Shown here: in pieces, positions 29,963-41,178 of the stretch | Position numbering within the stretch: the first letter of the stretch is position 1 | How the letters are laid out: every line of letters begins with the position of its first letter | From: Azospira sp. I13 | Lineage (GTDB): Bacteria; Pseudomonadota; Gammaproteobacteria; Burkholderiales; Rhodocyclaceae | Direction of reading: 5' to 3' | Length of the DNA: 64,000 nucleotides | Assembly: GCF_003112695.1 (NCBI RefSeq) | Contig: NZ_BFBP01000011.1 | Coordinates: forward strand, 402,840 to 466,839 | Made by a program: the position numbers and the translations under genes | Notes under the pieces: model-generated | Databases searched by the model: none | What the model was told of the DNA's origin: nothing | Seen by the model: the letters and a program-made list of their open reading frames with translations, nothing else

Positions 29963-30388
29963 ATGAGCGGCGCTTTCACCAAGTCGATGGCGCGCAATAT
30001 CTTTTTCGGCGGAACGGTTTTTTTCTTTCTGCTGTTCTTGGCATTGACCTTCGACTCTAACGCAACACTGCCGAAACGCGACAACCGGGGCGCTATTACC
30101 CCGGCCGTGGCCAACGGTAAAAAAATCTGGGAAACCCGTAACTGCATTGGCTGCCACACCCTGCTGGGCGAAGGCGCGTATTTCGCTCCGGAACTGGGCA
30201 ATGTGTACAAGCGCCGTGGCGGGGAGTTCATCAAGGCCTGGATCAAGGGCCAACCCAGCGGCGCCCCCGGCCGTCGCCAGATGCCTCAGTTCAACCTGAC
30301 TGAGCAGCAACTGGACGATCTGGTGGCATTCCTCAAGTACACCTCTGAAATCAACACCGCCAACTGGCCGCCCAACATCGAAGGCTAA
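29963..30388 (+). CDS. norC: Nitric oxide reductase subunit C (cytochrome c)
   Basis: Membrane-anchored cytochrome c that passes electrons to NorB for reduction of NO to N2O. The protein has 141 residues. An uncleaved N-terminal helix (about 12-32, NIFFGGTVFFFLLFLALTF) anchors it. The single heme site is NCIGCHTLLGEGAYFAPEL near residue 63, and the axial methionine is probably in RRQMPQFNL. AAGGAGG lies five bases before the ATG. It is followed 55 bp later by norB. Confidence 0.97.
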   Translation: MSGAFTKSMARNIFFGGTVFFFLLFLALTFDSNATLPKRDNRGAITPAVANGKKIWETRNCIGCHTLLGEGAYFAPELGNVYKRRGGEFIKAWIKGQPSGAPGRRQMPQFNLTEQQLDDLVAFLKYTSEINTANWPPNIEG

Positions 30389-30431
30389 CGCCCTCGACTG
30401 GATAACCAGAAGAAACAGAGCTAACGCTTAA

Positions 30432-31817
<1,386 letters not shown>

Positions 31818-31833
31818 TTCCGGGCAGCCTGAC

Positions 31834-31866
31834 CCGGGTGCCGGTCCCAACCACCGGCACCCGGGC
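31834..31866 (+). terminator. Hairpin after norB
   Basis: Perfect 13-base arms CCCGGGTGCCGGT and ACCGGCACCCGGG enclose loop CCCAACC, 17 bp after the norB stop. No T-run follows, so it may stabilise norCB mRNA or act with Rho rather than be an intrinsic terminator. A second hairpin, ending in nine T, lies at 31921-31957. Confidence 0.5.
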
Positions 31867-31920
31867 TGCAACACAGAAATTCGTAGCAAATTTTTGTCAC
31901 CTCCCAACCTCCATTGACAG

Positions 31921-31957
31921 CCCGGTGCCCTCGCAAGATGGCGCCGGTTTTTTTTTG
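31921..31957 (+). terminator. Intrinsic terminator between norB and norE
   Basis: Arms CCGGTGCC and GGCGCCGG pair with one G-T pair around a ten-base loop, followed by a run of nine T. It separates norCB from the norE operon, which then needs its own promoter (see 32003-32044). Confidence 0.65.
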
Positions 31958-32002
31958 CCCATGCCCTGGCAAGGGGTGGCTAAAGGGAATTGTTCTCCCT
32001 TC

Positions 32003-32044
32003 TTAGCGCGCATCAAAGCAGCCCTCATGCCGTCTTTCTAGACT
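32003..32044 (+). promoter_or_regulatory. Putative Dnr-type promoter of the norE operon
   Basis: TTAGC-GCGC-ATCAA (32003-32016) has a perfect right half and a degenerate left half of the Dnr/FNR box. TAGACT at 32039-32044 starts about 30 bp from the box centre, the same spacing as at norC. The predicted start is about 32051, one base before the norE ATG, and no Shine-Dalgarno sequence is present, so a leaderless mRNA is likely. Confidence 0.5.
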
Positions 32045-32051
32045 GGCACCC

Positions 32052-32654
32052 ATGGAAGCGAACGTCACCCTCCCCCTGCAAAAACCTGTCGCCCGGCACC
32101 TGCCCGGCGACCTGGCCATCTGGTTTTTCATCGCCGCCGAGCTGCTGGCCTTCTGCGTTTTCTTTGCCGCCTACGCCTTCACCCGGGCCAAGCACGTCGA
32201 ACTGTTCAATGCCGAGCAGCTGACCCTGGACCGCAACGCCGGCGCCCTCAATACCATTCTCCTGCTCACCGCCAGCTACTTTGTGGTGCGCGCCGTACAG
32301 GCCGCCGAAGCCGGCCTCAAGGACAAGGTGGCGCCCTGGCTGGCCGCCGGCTTCCTCTGCGGCAGTGGCTTTGTCGCCGTCAAGGTGACGGAATATGCGG
32401 ACAAGCTGGGCGCGGGCATCACCCTCTCCACCAGCCCGTTCTACATGTTCTACCTCTCCCTCACCTTCTTCCATTTCATGCACGTGCTGCTCGGGCTGGT
32501 GATCCTGGCCATCCTCTGGTTCCACGCCCGCCGTGGCAACTACGGCCCGGATAACGCCACCGCCATGAATAATCTGCACAGTGGAGCCTCCTACTGGCAC
32601 ATGGTGGATCTGGTGTGGATCATCCTCTTCCCCCTGGTTTATGTACTACGCTGA
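32052..32654 (+). CDS. norE: NorE, cytochrome c oxidase subunit III family
   Basis: A 200-residue inner-membrane protein with about five helices. It belongs to the oxidase subunit III family, of which NorE is the denitrification-associated branch. Its role is not essential for NO reduction but supports NOR activity or assembly. Recognisable segments are GDLAIWFFIAAELLAFCVFF near residue 20, SPFYMFYLSLTFFHFMHVLLGL near residue 125 and SGASYWHMVDLVWIILFPLVY at the C-terminus. It is first in a run norE-norF-norQ with eight-base to overlapping spacing. Confidence 0.88.
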   Translation: MEANVTLPLQKPVARHLPGDLAIWFFIAAELLAFCVFFAAYAFTRAKHVELFNAEQLTLDRNAGALNTILLLTASYFVVRAVQAAEAGLKDKVAPWLAAGFLCGSGFVAVKVTEYADKLGAGITLSTSPFYMFYLSLTFFHFMHVLLGLVILAILWFHARRGNYGPDNATAMNNLHSGASYWHMVDLVWIILFPLVYVLR

Positions 32655-32664
32655 GGAGGCCGCC

Positions 32665-32955
32665 ATGGAAAATCTGACCCATACCCCCGTCCCCGTGGAT
32701 ACCCGCCGCAGCACCCTGGTCTGGCTGGCCCTCATCGCCGCCACCCTGGCCACCTGGGGCCTGGGGGAAGAAGGTGCCAGCGGCCCCACTGCCGTAGCGG
32801 CCCTGCTGGCCATCGCCGCCCTCAAGAGCCGGGCCGTGATTCTTGATTTCATGGGGCTGCGCCATGCCCCCCTGCTGTGGAAGGGCATCGTCCTGGGCTG
32901 GCTGGCCCTGGTCTGCACTCTCATTGCGCTCGCTTACTGGAAAGGAATGCCCTGA
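32665..32955 (+). CDS. norF: NorF-like small membrane protein (oxidase subunit IV family)
   Basis: A 96-residue protein with three hydrophobic segments (LVWLALIAATLATWGLG, TAVAALLAIAALKSRAVILDFMGL, GIVLGWLALVCTLIALAYW). It matches the prokaryotic cytochrome c oxidase subunit IV type found as NorF beside NorE. The ATG at 32665 has GAGGAGG upstream; the open frame extends further back into norE but is not needed. The stop overlaps the norQ start by one base. The exact function is unknown. Confidence 0.75.
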   Translation: MENLTHTPVPVDTRRSTLVWLALIAATLATWGLGEEGASGPTAVAALLAIAALKSRAVILDFMGLRHAPLLWKGIVLGWLALVCTLIALAYWKGMP

Positions 32956-33749
32956 TGGACATGGCTACCACCACGATCCCCTTCTACGACGCCGCTGCCG
33001 ACGAAGTGGAGATTTTCGAACACGCCTGGAACAACCGCCTGCCCCTGCTCATCAAGGGCCCCACCGGTTGCGGCAAGACACGCTTCGTCGCCCACATGGC
33101 GGCCAAGCTGGGCCTGCCCCTGTACACCGTGGCCTGCCACGACGACCTCACCGCGGCCGACCTGGTGGGCCGCCACCTCATCGGCGACGGCAAGACCCTG
33201 TGGTGCGACGGCCCCCTCACCCGCGCCGTGCGCGAAGGCGGCATCTGCTACCTGGACGAAGTGGTGGAAGCCCGCAAGGACACCACGGTGGTACTGCACC
33301 CCCTGGCCGACGACCGCCGCATCCTGCCCATCGACCGCACTGGCGAGGTGCTGGAGGCGCCGCCCTCCTTCATGCTGGTGGTCTCCTACAACCCGGGCTA
33401 CCAGAACCTGCTCAAGGGCATGAAGCCCTCCACCCGCCAGCGTTTTGTTTCCCTGCGCTTCGATTTCCCCGGCAGCGCCCGTGAAATCGCCATCCTGCGC
33501 GGCGAAGCCGGCTGCGACGAAGACCTGGCCAAGCGCCTGGTGGCCATCGCCCAGGCCCTGCGCACCCTGAAAGACCAGGATCTGGAAGAAGCCGCCAGCA
33601 CCCGCCTGCTGGTGTACGCCGCCACCCTGGTGAAGTCGGGCATGGACCCGGTCACCGCCTGCCGCGCCGCCATCGTCGAAAGCCTGACCGACGACGTGGA
33701 GACGGCTGCCGCCCTGATGGAAATCGTCAACGCCACCTTCGGCCGCTAG
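32955..33749 (+). CDS. norQ: NorQ, MoxR-type AAA+ ATPase for NOR maturation
   Basis: A 264-residue AAA+ ATPase that works with the VWA protein NorD to insert the non-heme iron into NorB. Walker A is GPTGCGKTRF near residue 36 and Walker B is GGICYLDEVVEA near residue 97. Sensor-type SYNPGYQN and the arginine finger region STRQRFVSL follow. The ATG at 32955 overlaps the norF stop. In this cluster norD is not adjacent: two additional genes lie between. Confidence 0.94.
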   Translation: MDMATTTIPFYDAAADEVEIFEHAWNNRLPLLIKGPTGCGKTRFVAHMAAKLGLPLYTVACHDDLTAADLVGRHLIGDGKTLWCDGPLTRAVREGGICYLDEVVEARKDTTVVLHPLADDRRILPIDRTGEVLEAPPSFMLVVSYNPGYQNLLKGMKPSTRQRFVSLRFDFPGSAREIAILRGEAGCDEDLAKRLVAIAQALRTLKDQDLEEAASTRLLVYAATLVKSGMDPVTACRAAIVESLTDDVETAAALMEIVNATFGR

Positions 33750-33795
33750 CCCAAGTCTGAGCGACGACCCGAGCCACCAACCCGGCCACCCCACC

Positions 33796-34203
33796 ATGAA
33801 CACCGCCCCGGAACACGCCCCCCAGGAAACCCCCGGCTCCACCCTGGCCATCGCCGCCGAAGGGCTGTTCCTCATCAACCTGCTGGCGGCGCCGGGCCTC
33901 GGCTTCATGGTACTGGCCTGGCTCTGGTGGCGGCATCGCCACAGCGCCCCCCTGCTGGCCCGCCAGCACCTGCAGCAGACCTTCTGGGTCAGCGCCTGGG
34001 GCGGCCTGCTGATCGTCTCCTTCTCCCTCCTCTTCATCACCCTGGGGGGCCTGCACTGGGAATGGACCTGGGTGGTGGTGATCCTCTACTTCACCTGTGT
34101 GCACTCGGCGTTGGTGGTGGGCGGCATCGTCGGCCTGGCCTACGCCATGGCCGGCCGCCCCTGGCGTTTTCCCCTCATCGGGCCGCGCCTGAACCGGGAT
34201 TGA
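33796..34203 (+). CDS. Three-helix membrane protein in the nor cluster, unknown function
   Basis: A 135-residue protein that I do not recognise as a characterised family; it is loosely like DUF4870-type membrane proteins. Three hydrophobic segments are visible (about 19-44, 63-86, 92-116). The intervening loops contain RHRHSAPLLARQHLQQTFW, a charged, conserved-looking stretch. It sits between norQ and the Fe-S protein gene, in the same direction, so it is probably coexpressed with NOR assembly factors. Confidence 0.65.
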   Translation: MNTAPEHAPQETPGSTLAIAAEGLFLINLLAAPGLGFMVLAWLWWRHRHSAPLLARQHLQQTFWVSAWGGLLIVSFSLLFITLGGLHWEWTWVVVILYFTCVHSALVVGGIVGLAYAMAGRPWRFPLIGPRLNRD

Positions 34204-34239
34204 CCCGGCCCCCGCCCCCTGACATCACCCGGCTCCTCC

Positions 34240-35232
34240 ATGACTCGCCGCATCATTCCCATCATTCCGGCCGACCGGGCCGTCGCCCACAATCAGCAAC
34301 TGCAACACCGGCGTCTGGCCTTCCAGATGGGCTTTTTCATCCTCTTCGCCCTGGCCCCGGTTTTCGACCTTTTTCGCTACGACCTGAAGGCCGGCCATGC
34401 CTGGCTGCTCACCTTCGAATGGCACCTGGGGCTGGACCCGTTCCTGGCCGGCCAGGCCAGCGCCGGGGAGGCCGCCGTCAACGTTCTCTCCCGCCTCTTC
34501 CTGCCGATTTTCGCCGGTGCCGCCGCCTTCATCTGGGTCGCCTGGAAATGGGGCCGCCTCTACTGCGGCTGGCTCTGCCCCCACTTCTCCGTGGTGGAAA
34601 CCATCAACCGCCTGATGATCCGGGCCACCGGCAAACACAGCCTGTGGGACAAAAAGCCCATCTCCCCCTGGCAGGCCGACGGTACGCCTCGCCCCCGGGG
34701 GGCCATCTGGTGGCTGGCGGTGGTGCCCCTGGCGGTGGCCTTCGCCTTCGTCTGGGCTGTGGTTTTCCTCACTTACCTGCTGCCGCCCATGGAGGTTTAC
34801 GCCAACCTCTTCGGTGGTCAGCTGACGCGCAACCAGTTCATTTTCATCGCCGCCGCCACCACCGTCATCTCGGCGGAATTCCTCTTCGCCCGTCATCTTT
34901 TCTGCCGCTATGCCTGCGCCGTCGGCCTCTTCCAGAGCCTGGCCTGGGTCAGCAACAAGGACGCCATGGTGGTGGGTTTCTCCCGGGAACGCACCGCCGA
35001 ATGCGCCGACTGCCTGCCGGACAAGCAATCCGCCTGTGATGCGGTCTGCCCCATGCGGCTCAAGCCGCGCACCCTCAAACGCATGATGTTCGCCTGCACC
35101 CAATGCGGCCAGTGCCTGGAGGCCTGCTCCCAGAGCCAATCCGCCAATCCCCAAGGGCCCCTGCTGCAATGGGTGGAAGCCGAAGCGGCGCGGCAAAACG
35201 AAGCGGGCTTCTCGGCCGTGGAACGGAAATAG
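34240..35232 (+). CDS. Membrane-bound 4Fe-4S protein, NapH/CcoG/NosR-like
   Basis: A 330-residue polytopic iron-sulfur protein. Hydrophobic segments lie at about 28-46, 85-105, 160-182 and 200-218. The CGWLCPH motif near residue 111 and CRYACAVGLFQS near residue 222 are typical of the NapH/NosR/CcoG group. Two ferredoxin-like clusters follow (CADCLPDKQSACDAVCPM and CTQCGQCLEACSQ). The FixG C-terminal domain of CcoG is absent. Located three bases before norD, it may provide electrons or help metal-centre assembly for NOR; this is inference from position. Confidence 0.75.
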   Translation: MTRRIIPIIPADRAVAHNQQLQHRRLAFQMGFFILFALAPVFDLFRYDLKAGHAWLLTFEWHLGLDPFLAGQASAGEAAVNVLSRLFLPIFAGAAAFIWVAWKWGRLYCGWLCPHFSVVETINRLMIRATGKHSLWDKKPISPWQADGTPRPRGAIWWLAVVPLAVAFAFVWAVVFLTYLLPPMEVYANLFGGQLTRNQFIFIAAATTVISAEFLFARHLFCRYACAVGLFQSLAWVSNKDAMVVGFSRERTAECADCLPDKQSACDAVCPMRLKPRTLKRMMFACTQCGQCLEACSQSQSANPQGPLLQWVEAEAARQNEAGFSAVERK

Positions 35233-35235
35233 ATC

Positions 35236-37083
35236 ATGGAAGAATTCGTCGGCAAACTCTGGCACCGCTGGATCACCCAGGCCGCGGGGGACAACTACCC
35301 CAAGGCCGCCGTGCGCCTCAAGGAGGTGGAGCGCACCGCCGGCATTCTCTTTCGCGCCTTCGGCGGCGACCCCGGCCTGCGTGTTGCCGCCGCGGCGGAA
35401 GTCAGCCACGGTGCCCGCCGCCGCTGGCTCTCCCGCATTGCCGGCAGCGACGAAAAAAGCGCCCCGGCCAGCCTGGACATGGCCACCCTGCGCCTGCCAC
35501 CGGAAATCGCCGCCTTTCCCGACAGCGCCCTGAACCGGGACCTCTACCTCTGGCTGGCGGCCCTGGCTGCCGCCGGGCAACACCCCGATGTAGCCGCAGA
35601 GGCCAACTCCTGCCGCCGCAACCAGGCCGCCACCCAGCACGCCCTGGCCTGCTGGCCCGGCCTGCAGGCCCGCTACCGGCGCCTGGTGGCCGCCCACCTG
35701 GCCCAGCGCCTGGCTCCCGAATCCCTCCCCGAAGCGGAGCGCCCCCGGGAACAGGCCATCCGCCAGGCCCTGGAGACGCCAGGCAGCGTCCCATCCCTAC
35801 CCCGCTCCCCCGTGCCCTCCCGCCCGGTGCTGCTGTGGCTGGGAGACTTCCGCCAGAGCCATGAAGGCGAAACCCGGCCCAGCCGGGAGGCGCCGGAGCA
35901 GGACCAGAGCGGCAGTCAGCAACTGAAGGAGGAGGAGCAACGGCGGGCCCACCAGGTGGAACGGGTCACCGACTCCACCGACAAGAACGGCCTGCTCATG
36001 CTCTTCCGCGCCGAGAGCCTGTTCACCTGGGGCGAGTTCGTCAAGGTGAACCGGCCGGCGGACGACGACCCCAACGAGGATGCCGCCTCCGCCGCCGAGG
36101 ACATGGATGCCCTGGCCCTGGCCGACAACAACGAGCGGGTGGCCTCCAAGGTGCGTTTCGACCTGGACCTGCCCTCCGCCGCCGAGGACGACGTCATCCT
36201 TGGCGACGGACTGCCCCTGCCCGAGTGGGATTACCGCAAGAACCAGCTGCTGGAAGACCACGTGCGCCTGGTGGAAGTCACCCCCCAGGCCGCCGAGGCC
36301 AGCGAGATGCCCATCCGCCTACGGCGCACTGCCAAGCGCCTGCACCAGCAGTTTGCCGCCCTGCTGCCGGCCCGCCGCTGGCTGAAAATGCAGCCCGACG
36401 GCCAGGAGCTGGACGTGGATGCCGCCGTGCGCGCCCACGCCGATCGGGCCACCGGCGGCCACCCCACGGACAACCTCTACCTCTCCCTGGAAAAGCGCGA
36501 GCGGGACCTGGCCTGCCTGGTGCTGGCCGACCTTTCCCTCTCCACCGACACCTGGATCAGCGACGAAGCCCGGGTCATCGACGTGGTCAAGGACGCCCTG
36601 CTGCTTTTCGGCACCGCCATGGGCGCCACCGGCGACGCCTTCGCCCTGGCCGGCTTCTCCTCCCTGAAGCGCAGCCAGGTGCGTTTTACCCGGCTGAAGG
36701 ATTTTTCCCAGAAGTTCGATGCCGCCGCCCGGGGCCGCATCCTGGCCTTGAAGCCCGGCTACTACACCCGCCTGGGCGCCGCCATCCGCCACGCCTCGAG
36801 CCAGCTGGCCAAGCAGGCCGCCAGCCGCCGGGTGCTACTGATCCTCTCCGACGGCAAGCCCAACGACCTGGACCTCTACGACGGCCGCTACGGCATCGAA
36901 GACACCCGCATGGCCATCATCGAAGCGCGCAAGCTGGGCCTGCAGCCCTTCTGCGTCACTATCGACCGGGAAGGGGCCTCCTACCTGCCCCACCTCTTCG
37001 GCCCCGCCGGCTACGCCGTCATCCGCAAGCCGGAGGAGCTGCCCCGCCGCCTGCCCCTGCTCTACGCCCAACTGACGCGCTAA
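35236..37083 (+). CDS. norD: NorD, VWA-domain NOR activation protein
   Basis: A 615-residue cytoplasmic protein that partners NorQ in maturation of nitric oxide reductase. The C-terminal von Willebrand A domain (about 420-610) has the MIDAS motif DLSLST near residue 433 and the later LILSDGKPND. The long N-terminal region is helical, with an acidic central stretch (about 270-300). It starts three bases after the Fe-S gene and ends 49 bp before dnr. Confidence 0.92.
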   Translation: MEEFVGKLWHRWITQAAGDNYPKAAVRLKEVERTAGILFRAFGGDPGLRVAAAAEVSHGARRRWLSRIAGSDEKSAPASLDMATLRLPPEIAAFPDSALNRDLYLWLAALAAAGQHPDVAAEANSCRRNQAATQHALACWPGLQARYRRLVAAHLAQRLAPESLPEAERPREQAIRQALETPGSVPSLPRSPVPSRPVLLWLGDFRQSHEGETRPSREAPEQDQSGSQQLKEEEQRRAHQVERVTDSTDKNGLLMLFRAESLFTWGEFVKVNRPADDDPNEDAASAAEDMDALALADNNERVASKVRFDLDLPSAAEDDVILGDGLPLPEWDYRKNQLLEDHVRLVEVTPQAAEASEMPIRLRRTAKRLHQQFAALLPARRWLKMQPDGQELDVDAAVRAHADRATGGHPTDNLYLSLEKRERDLACLVLADLSLSTDTWISDEARVIDVVKDALLLFGTAMGATGDAFALAGFSSLKRSQVRFTRLKDFSQKFDAAARGRILALKPGYYTRLGAAIRHASSQLAKQAASRRVLLILSDGKPNDLDLYDGRYGIEDTRMAIIEARKLGLQPFCVTIDREGASYLPHLFGPAGYAVIRKPEELPRRLPLLYAQLTR

Positions 37084-37132
37084 TTTCCACGTACCAAGCC
37101 CTACGCTATCCCCTGAGGAAGAGACGGTTCCC

Positions 37133-37867
37133 ATGAACAACAGCACCTGCCTCCTGCCCCCGGAAAACGGCACCCCCGACCCCCGCATCATTGCCCAGCT
37201 GCGGGAAACCGGGCTGTTCGCCGAACTCGAAGCCCCGGACCTGGAGCGCCTGGCCCGGGGCGTGCGGGAGGTGGAGGCCGGCCGCGGCGACATCCTCTTC
37301 CACAAGGGCGACCCCTGCCGGGGCTTCCACCTGCTGCTGGCGGGCCAGGTCAAGCTGGCCTTCAACTCCACCCAGGGCAACGAAAAGGTGGTGGAACTGA
37401 TTCACCCGGGCCAGACCTTCGGCGAGGCGGTGATGTTCATGGAAAAGCCCTACCCCCTCTTCGCCCAGGCCCTCGCCCGCTCCCGCCTGCTGCACATTTC
37501 CAAGCTGGTGCTGTTCCAGGAGATGGACCAGGACCCCCTGCTCTGCCGCAAGATGATCGGCTCCCTCTCCCGCCGCCTGCACCACCGGGTGGTGGATGTA
37601 GAGGCCTATTCCCTGCAGTCCGGCTGGGAGCGCATCGTCGGCTTCCTGCTGCGCGGCGCCGAAGCGCCGGAGGCCGGCAGCGACTGCCCGCGCCAGGCCG
37701 TGGTGCGCCTGCCCAGCAGCAAGGGCAACATCGCCTCCCGCCTCAACCTGACCCAGGAACACTTCTCCCGCATCCTCCACGACCTGGCCGGCCGCGGCCT
37801 GGTGCTGGTGGATGGCCGCACCATCCACATCCCGGACGTGGAGCAGCTGCGCCAGGCCTCGCCCTAG
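37133..37867 (+). CDS. dnr: Crp/Fnr-family regulator, Dnr type
   Basis: A 244-residue transcription factor. The cyclic-nucleotide-binding-like beta roll covers about 20-140, and the winged HTH about 165-235 with SKGNIASRLNLTQEHFSRIL as the recognition region. It lacks the N-terminal cysteine cluster of FNR, so it is likely a Dnr/NnrR-type NO sensor rather than an oxygen sensor. Its probable targets are the TTGAT-N4-ATCAA boxes seen before norC, norE, nirC and nirJ. GAGGAAGAG precedes the ATG. No Dnr box is visible directly before the gene itself. Confidence 0.88.
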   Translation: MNNSTCLLPPENGTPDPRIIAQLRETGLFAELEAPDLERLARGVREVEAGRGDILFHKGDPCRGFHLLLAGQVKLAFNSTQGNEKVVELIHPGQTFGEAVMFMEKPYPLFAQALARSRLLHISKLVLFQEMDQDPLLCRKMIGSLSRRLHHRVVDVEAYSLQSGWERIVGFLLRGAEAPEAGSDCPRQAVVRLPSSKGNIASRLNLTQEHFSRILHDLAGRGLVLVDGRTIHIPDVEQLRQASP

Positions 37868-37996
37868 CCTTCAGAGATACAACCAGGCATAAACCCGCGA
37901 AAGTTCGGGATTTTTACGCATTCCGGGGCACTGCATTTACCCGCTCTGGATTAGAATCCCCCGCTGGGGCCCTGCCCGACAGATAACGAGGGAGAC

Positions 37997-39797
<1,801 letters not shown>

Positions 39798-39800
39798 GCC

Positions 39801-40169
39801 ATGCCTTCCAAGCAACTGTTGATCGTGGACGACTCCGAGACCGTGCGCGGCGTGCTGGCGGCGGCGGCCCGGGAGGCCGGCTTCAGCGTCACCCAGGCCT
39901 CCAACGGCCAGGTGGCCCTGGAGATGTGCCGCAGCCAGCCCATCAACGCCGTGCTGAGCGACCTCAACATGCCCCTCATGGACGGCATGGAATTCGTCCG
40001 CCAGCTGCGGGCCGGCGGTTCCCGCATCCCGGTCATCATGGTCACCTCCGTCGCCGAGCAGGACAAGGTGCGCTCCATGATCCAGCTGGGTATCAACGGC
40101 TACATCGTCAAGCCCTTCAAGATGGAAGCCGTGCACCAGGCGCTGGAAAAGCTCCAGCTGCGGGCCTGA
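39801..40169 (+). CDS. CheY-like single-domain response regulator
   Basis: A 122-residue receiver. The acidic pocket is VDDSE (residues 9-13), the phosphorylation site is the aspartate in LSDLNMP near residue 54, the conserved threonine is in MVTSV near residue 81, and the lysine is in VKPFKM near residue 104. There is no output domain. It starts three bases after the receptor gene, so it probably relays the split receptor's signal to the motor or to another partner. Tandem hairpins follow at 40192-40224. Confidence 0.9.
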   Translation: MPSKQLLIVDDSETVRGVLAAAAREAGFSVTQASNGQVALEMCRSQPINAVLSDLNMPLMDGMEFVRQLRAGGSRIPVIMVTSVAEQDKVRSMIQLGINGYIVKPFKMEAVHQALEKLQLRA

Positions 40170-40191
40170 ACACCCCGCGTCCGGCGCCACT

Positions 40192-40224
40192 GTCTGCCCA
40201 CGGCAGACGGGGCATCGTTGCCCC
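40192..40224 (+). terminator. Tandem hairpins after the cheY-like gene
   Basis: GTCTGCC-CAC-GGCAGAC (40192-40208) is directly abutted by GGGGCA-TCGT-TGCCCC (40209-40224), 22 bp after the stop. No T-run follows, so intrinsic termination is unproven. The following 190 bp to the DUF3348 gene shows no clear promoter. Confidence 0.45.
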
Positions 40225-40419
40225 GGCCAGCGTCGCCCAGTGTCGCCAATTCCCTGGCAACAAAAGGAAAATGGTCAAAAATGCTGACCCGGCGCCGGCT
40301 TTGGTGTAGCCTGCCGGCCCGTTTCAGCATCCCCGGCCCATCTTCGCCCCGGGCAGCGGCCATCGCCGCCATCACCAACCCTTCATCCCGCTTACTTCGC
40401 CAGACCAGCCCATCCAGCC

Positions 40420-41178
40420 ATGTCCAGGGAACTGCCCCGCACCAGCCTGACCAGCTCCCGCCTGGTCCGCCTGCTTACCGAACTGACGGACTCCCCCGCA
40501 ACGGAATCCCGGCAGACTTTCGCCGAGCGGCTGAGCCAGTGGCTGCAGTTGAACGACGCCATCGCCCTGTCAGGGATCGTCAATGCCCGGCTGACACCAG
40601 CGGCAGCGCCCGACACGGCGCCCCAGGCCCTGGCCGAGCTGCAGGCCAGCCTGGCCCGGCTGCGGCAGCGCCAGGCCGAGGCCCAGAATCCCGAGGGAGT
40701 ATTCAAGCCGGGCCAGGGGCGCGTAAAATTGCCGACCCTGGCCGCCGGCACGGTGAGCGAAGGGGAAAGCCCCTTCGCCTTTTTCCACCGTTACTACCTG
40801 GCCCAGCAACGCAGCATGGAGGCCGCCATCGCCCCCCTGCGCCAGCAGACGCGGGAAAGCGTCATGCGGCATGCACCGGCCCTGCGCCAGGTGGCCGCCC
40901 TGGATGCCTTGCTGGAGAAAACCCTGGCCGAGCGGGAGCGCCAACTGCTGGCCGCCATTCCCCGCCTGCTGGAAAAACGTTTCACGCAACTGTGCCAGCC
41001 CCCCGCTGCTGATCCAGCGGCCGCCGCCACGGCCACCGATACCGCCGCAGCGGAAGCCGCCCTGGCTGCCTTCATCCGGGAAATGCAGCAGGTGCTGCTG
41101 GCCGAACTGGAAGTCCGGCTGGAGCCGGTGCAGGGGCTGATCGACGCATTTGGCAACGAGGTAAAGCAAACGCCATGA
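40420..41178 (+). CDS. DUF3348 protein, first gene of a putative motor operon
   Basis: A 252-residue cytoplasmic, largely alpha-helical protein with no membrane segment or signal peptide. From memory of the family it matches DUF3348 (LTSSRLVRLLTELTDSP near the start and SPFAFFHRYYLAQQRSMEAAIAPLR near residue 110). No catalytic motif is visible. Its last four bases overlap the start of the DUF802 gene, so the two are translationally coupled. The function is unknown. Helical character and position suggest an adaptor for the membrane motor encoded next. Confidence 0.75.
   Translation: MSRELPRTSLTSSRLVRLLTELTDSPATESRQTFAERLSQWLQLNDAIALSGIVNARLTPAAAPDTAPQALAELQASLARLRQRQAEAQNPEGVFKPGQGRVKLPTLAAGTVSEGESPFAFFHRYYLAQQRSMEAAIAPLRQQTRESVMRHAPALRQVAALDALLEKTLAERERQLLAAIPRLLEKRFTQLCQPPAADPAAAATATDTAAAEAALAAFIREMQQVLLAELEVRLEPVQGLIDAFGNEVKQTP

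Noticed and set aside
31914-31919. TTGACA before norE as a sigma-70 -35 element
   Set aside because: No -10 hexamer lies 16-18 bp downstream; the expected place is inside a terminator stem. The Dnr-type promoter closer to norE fits better.
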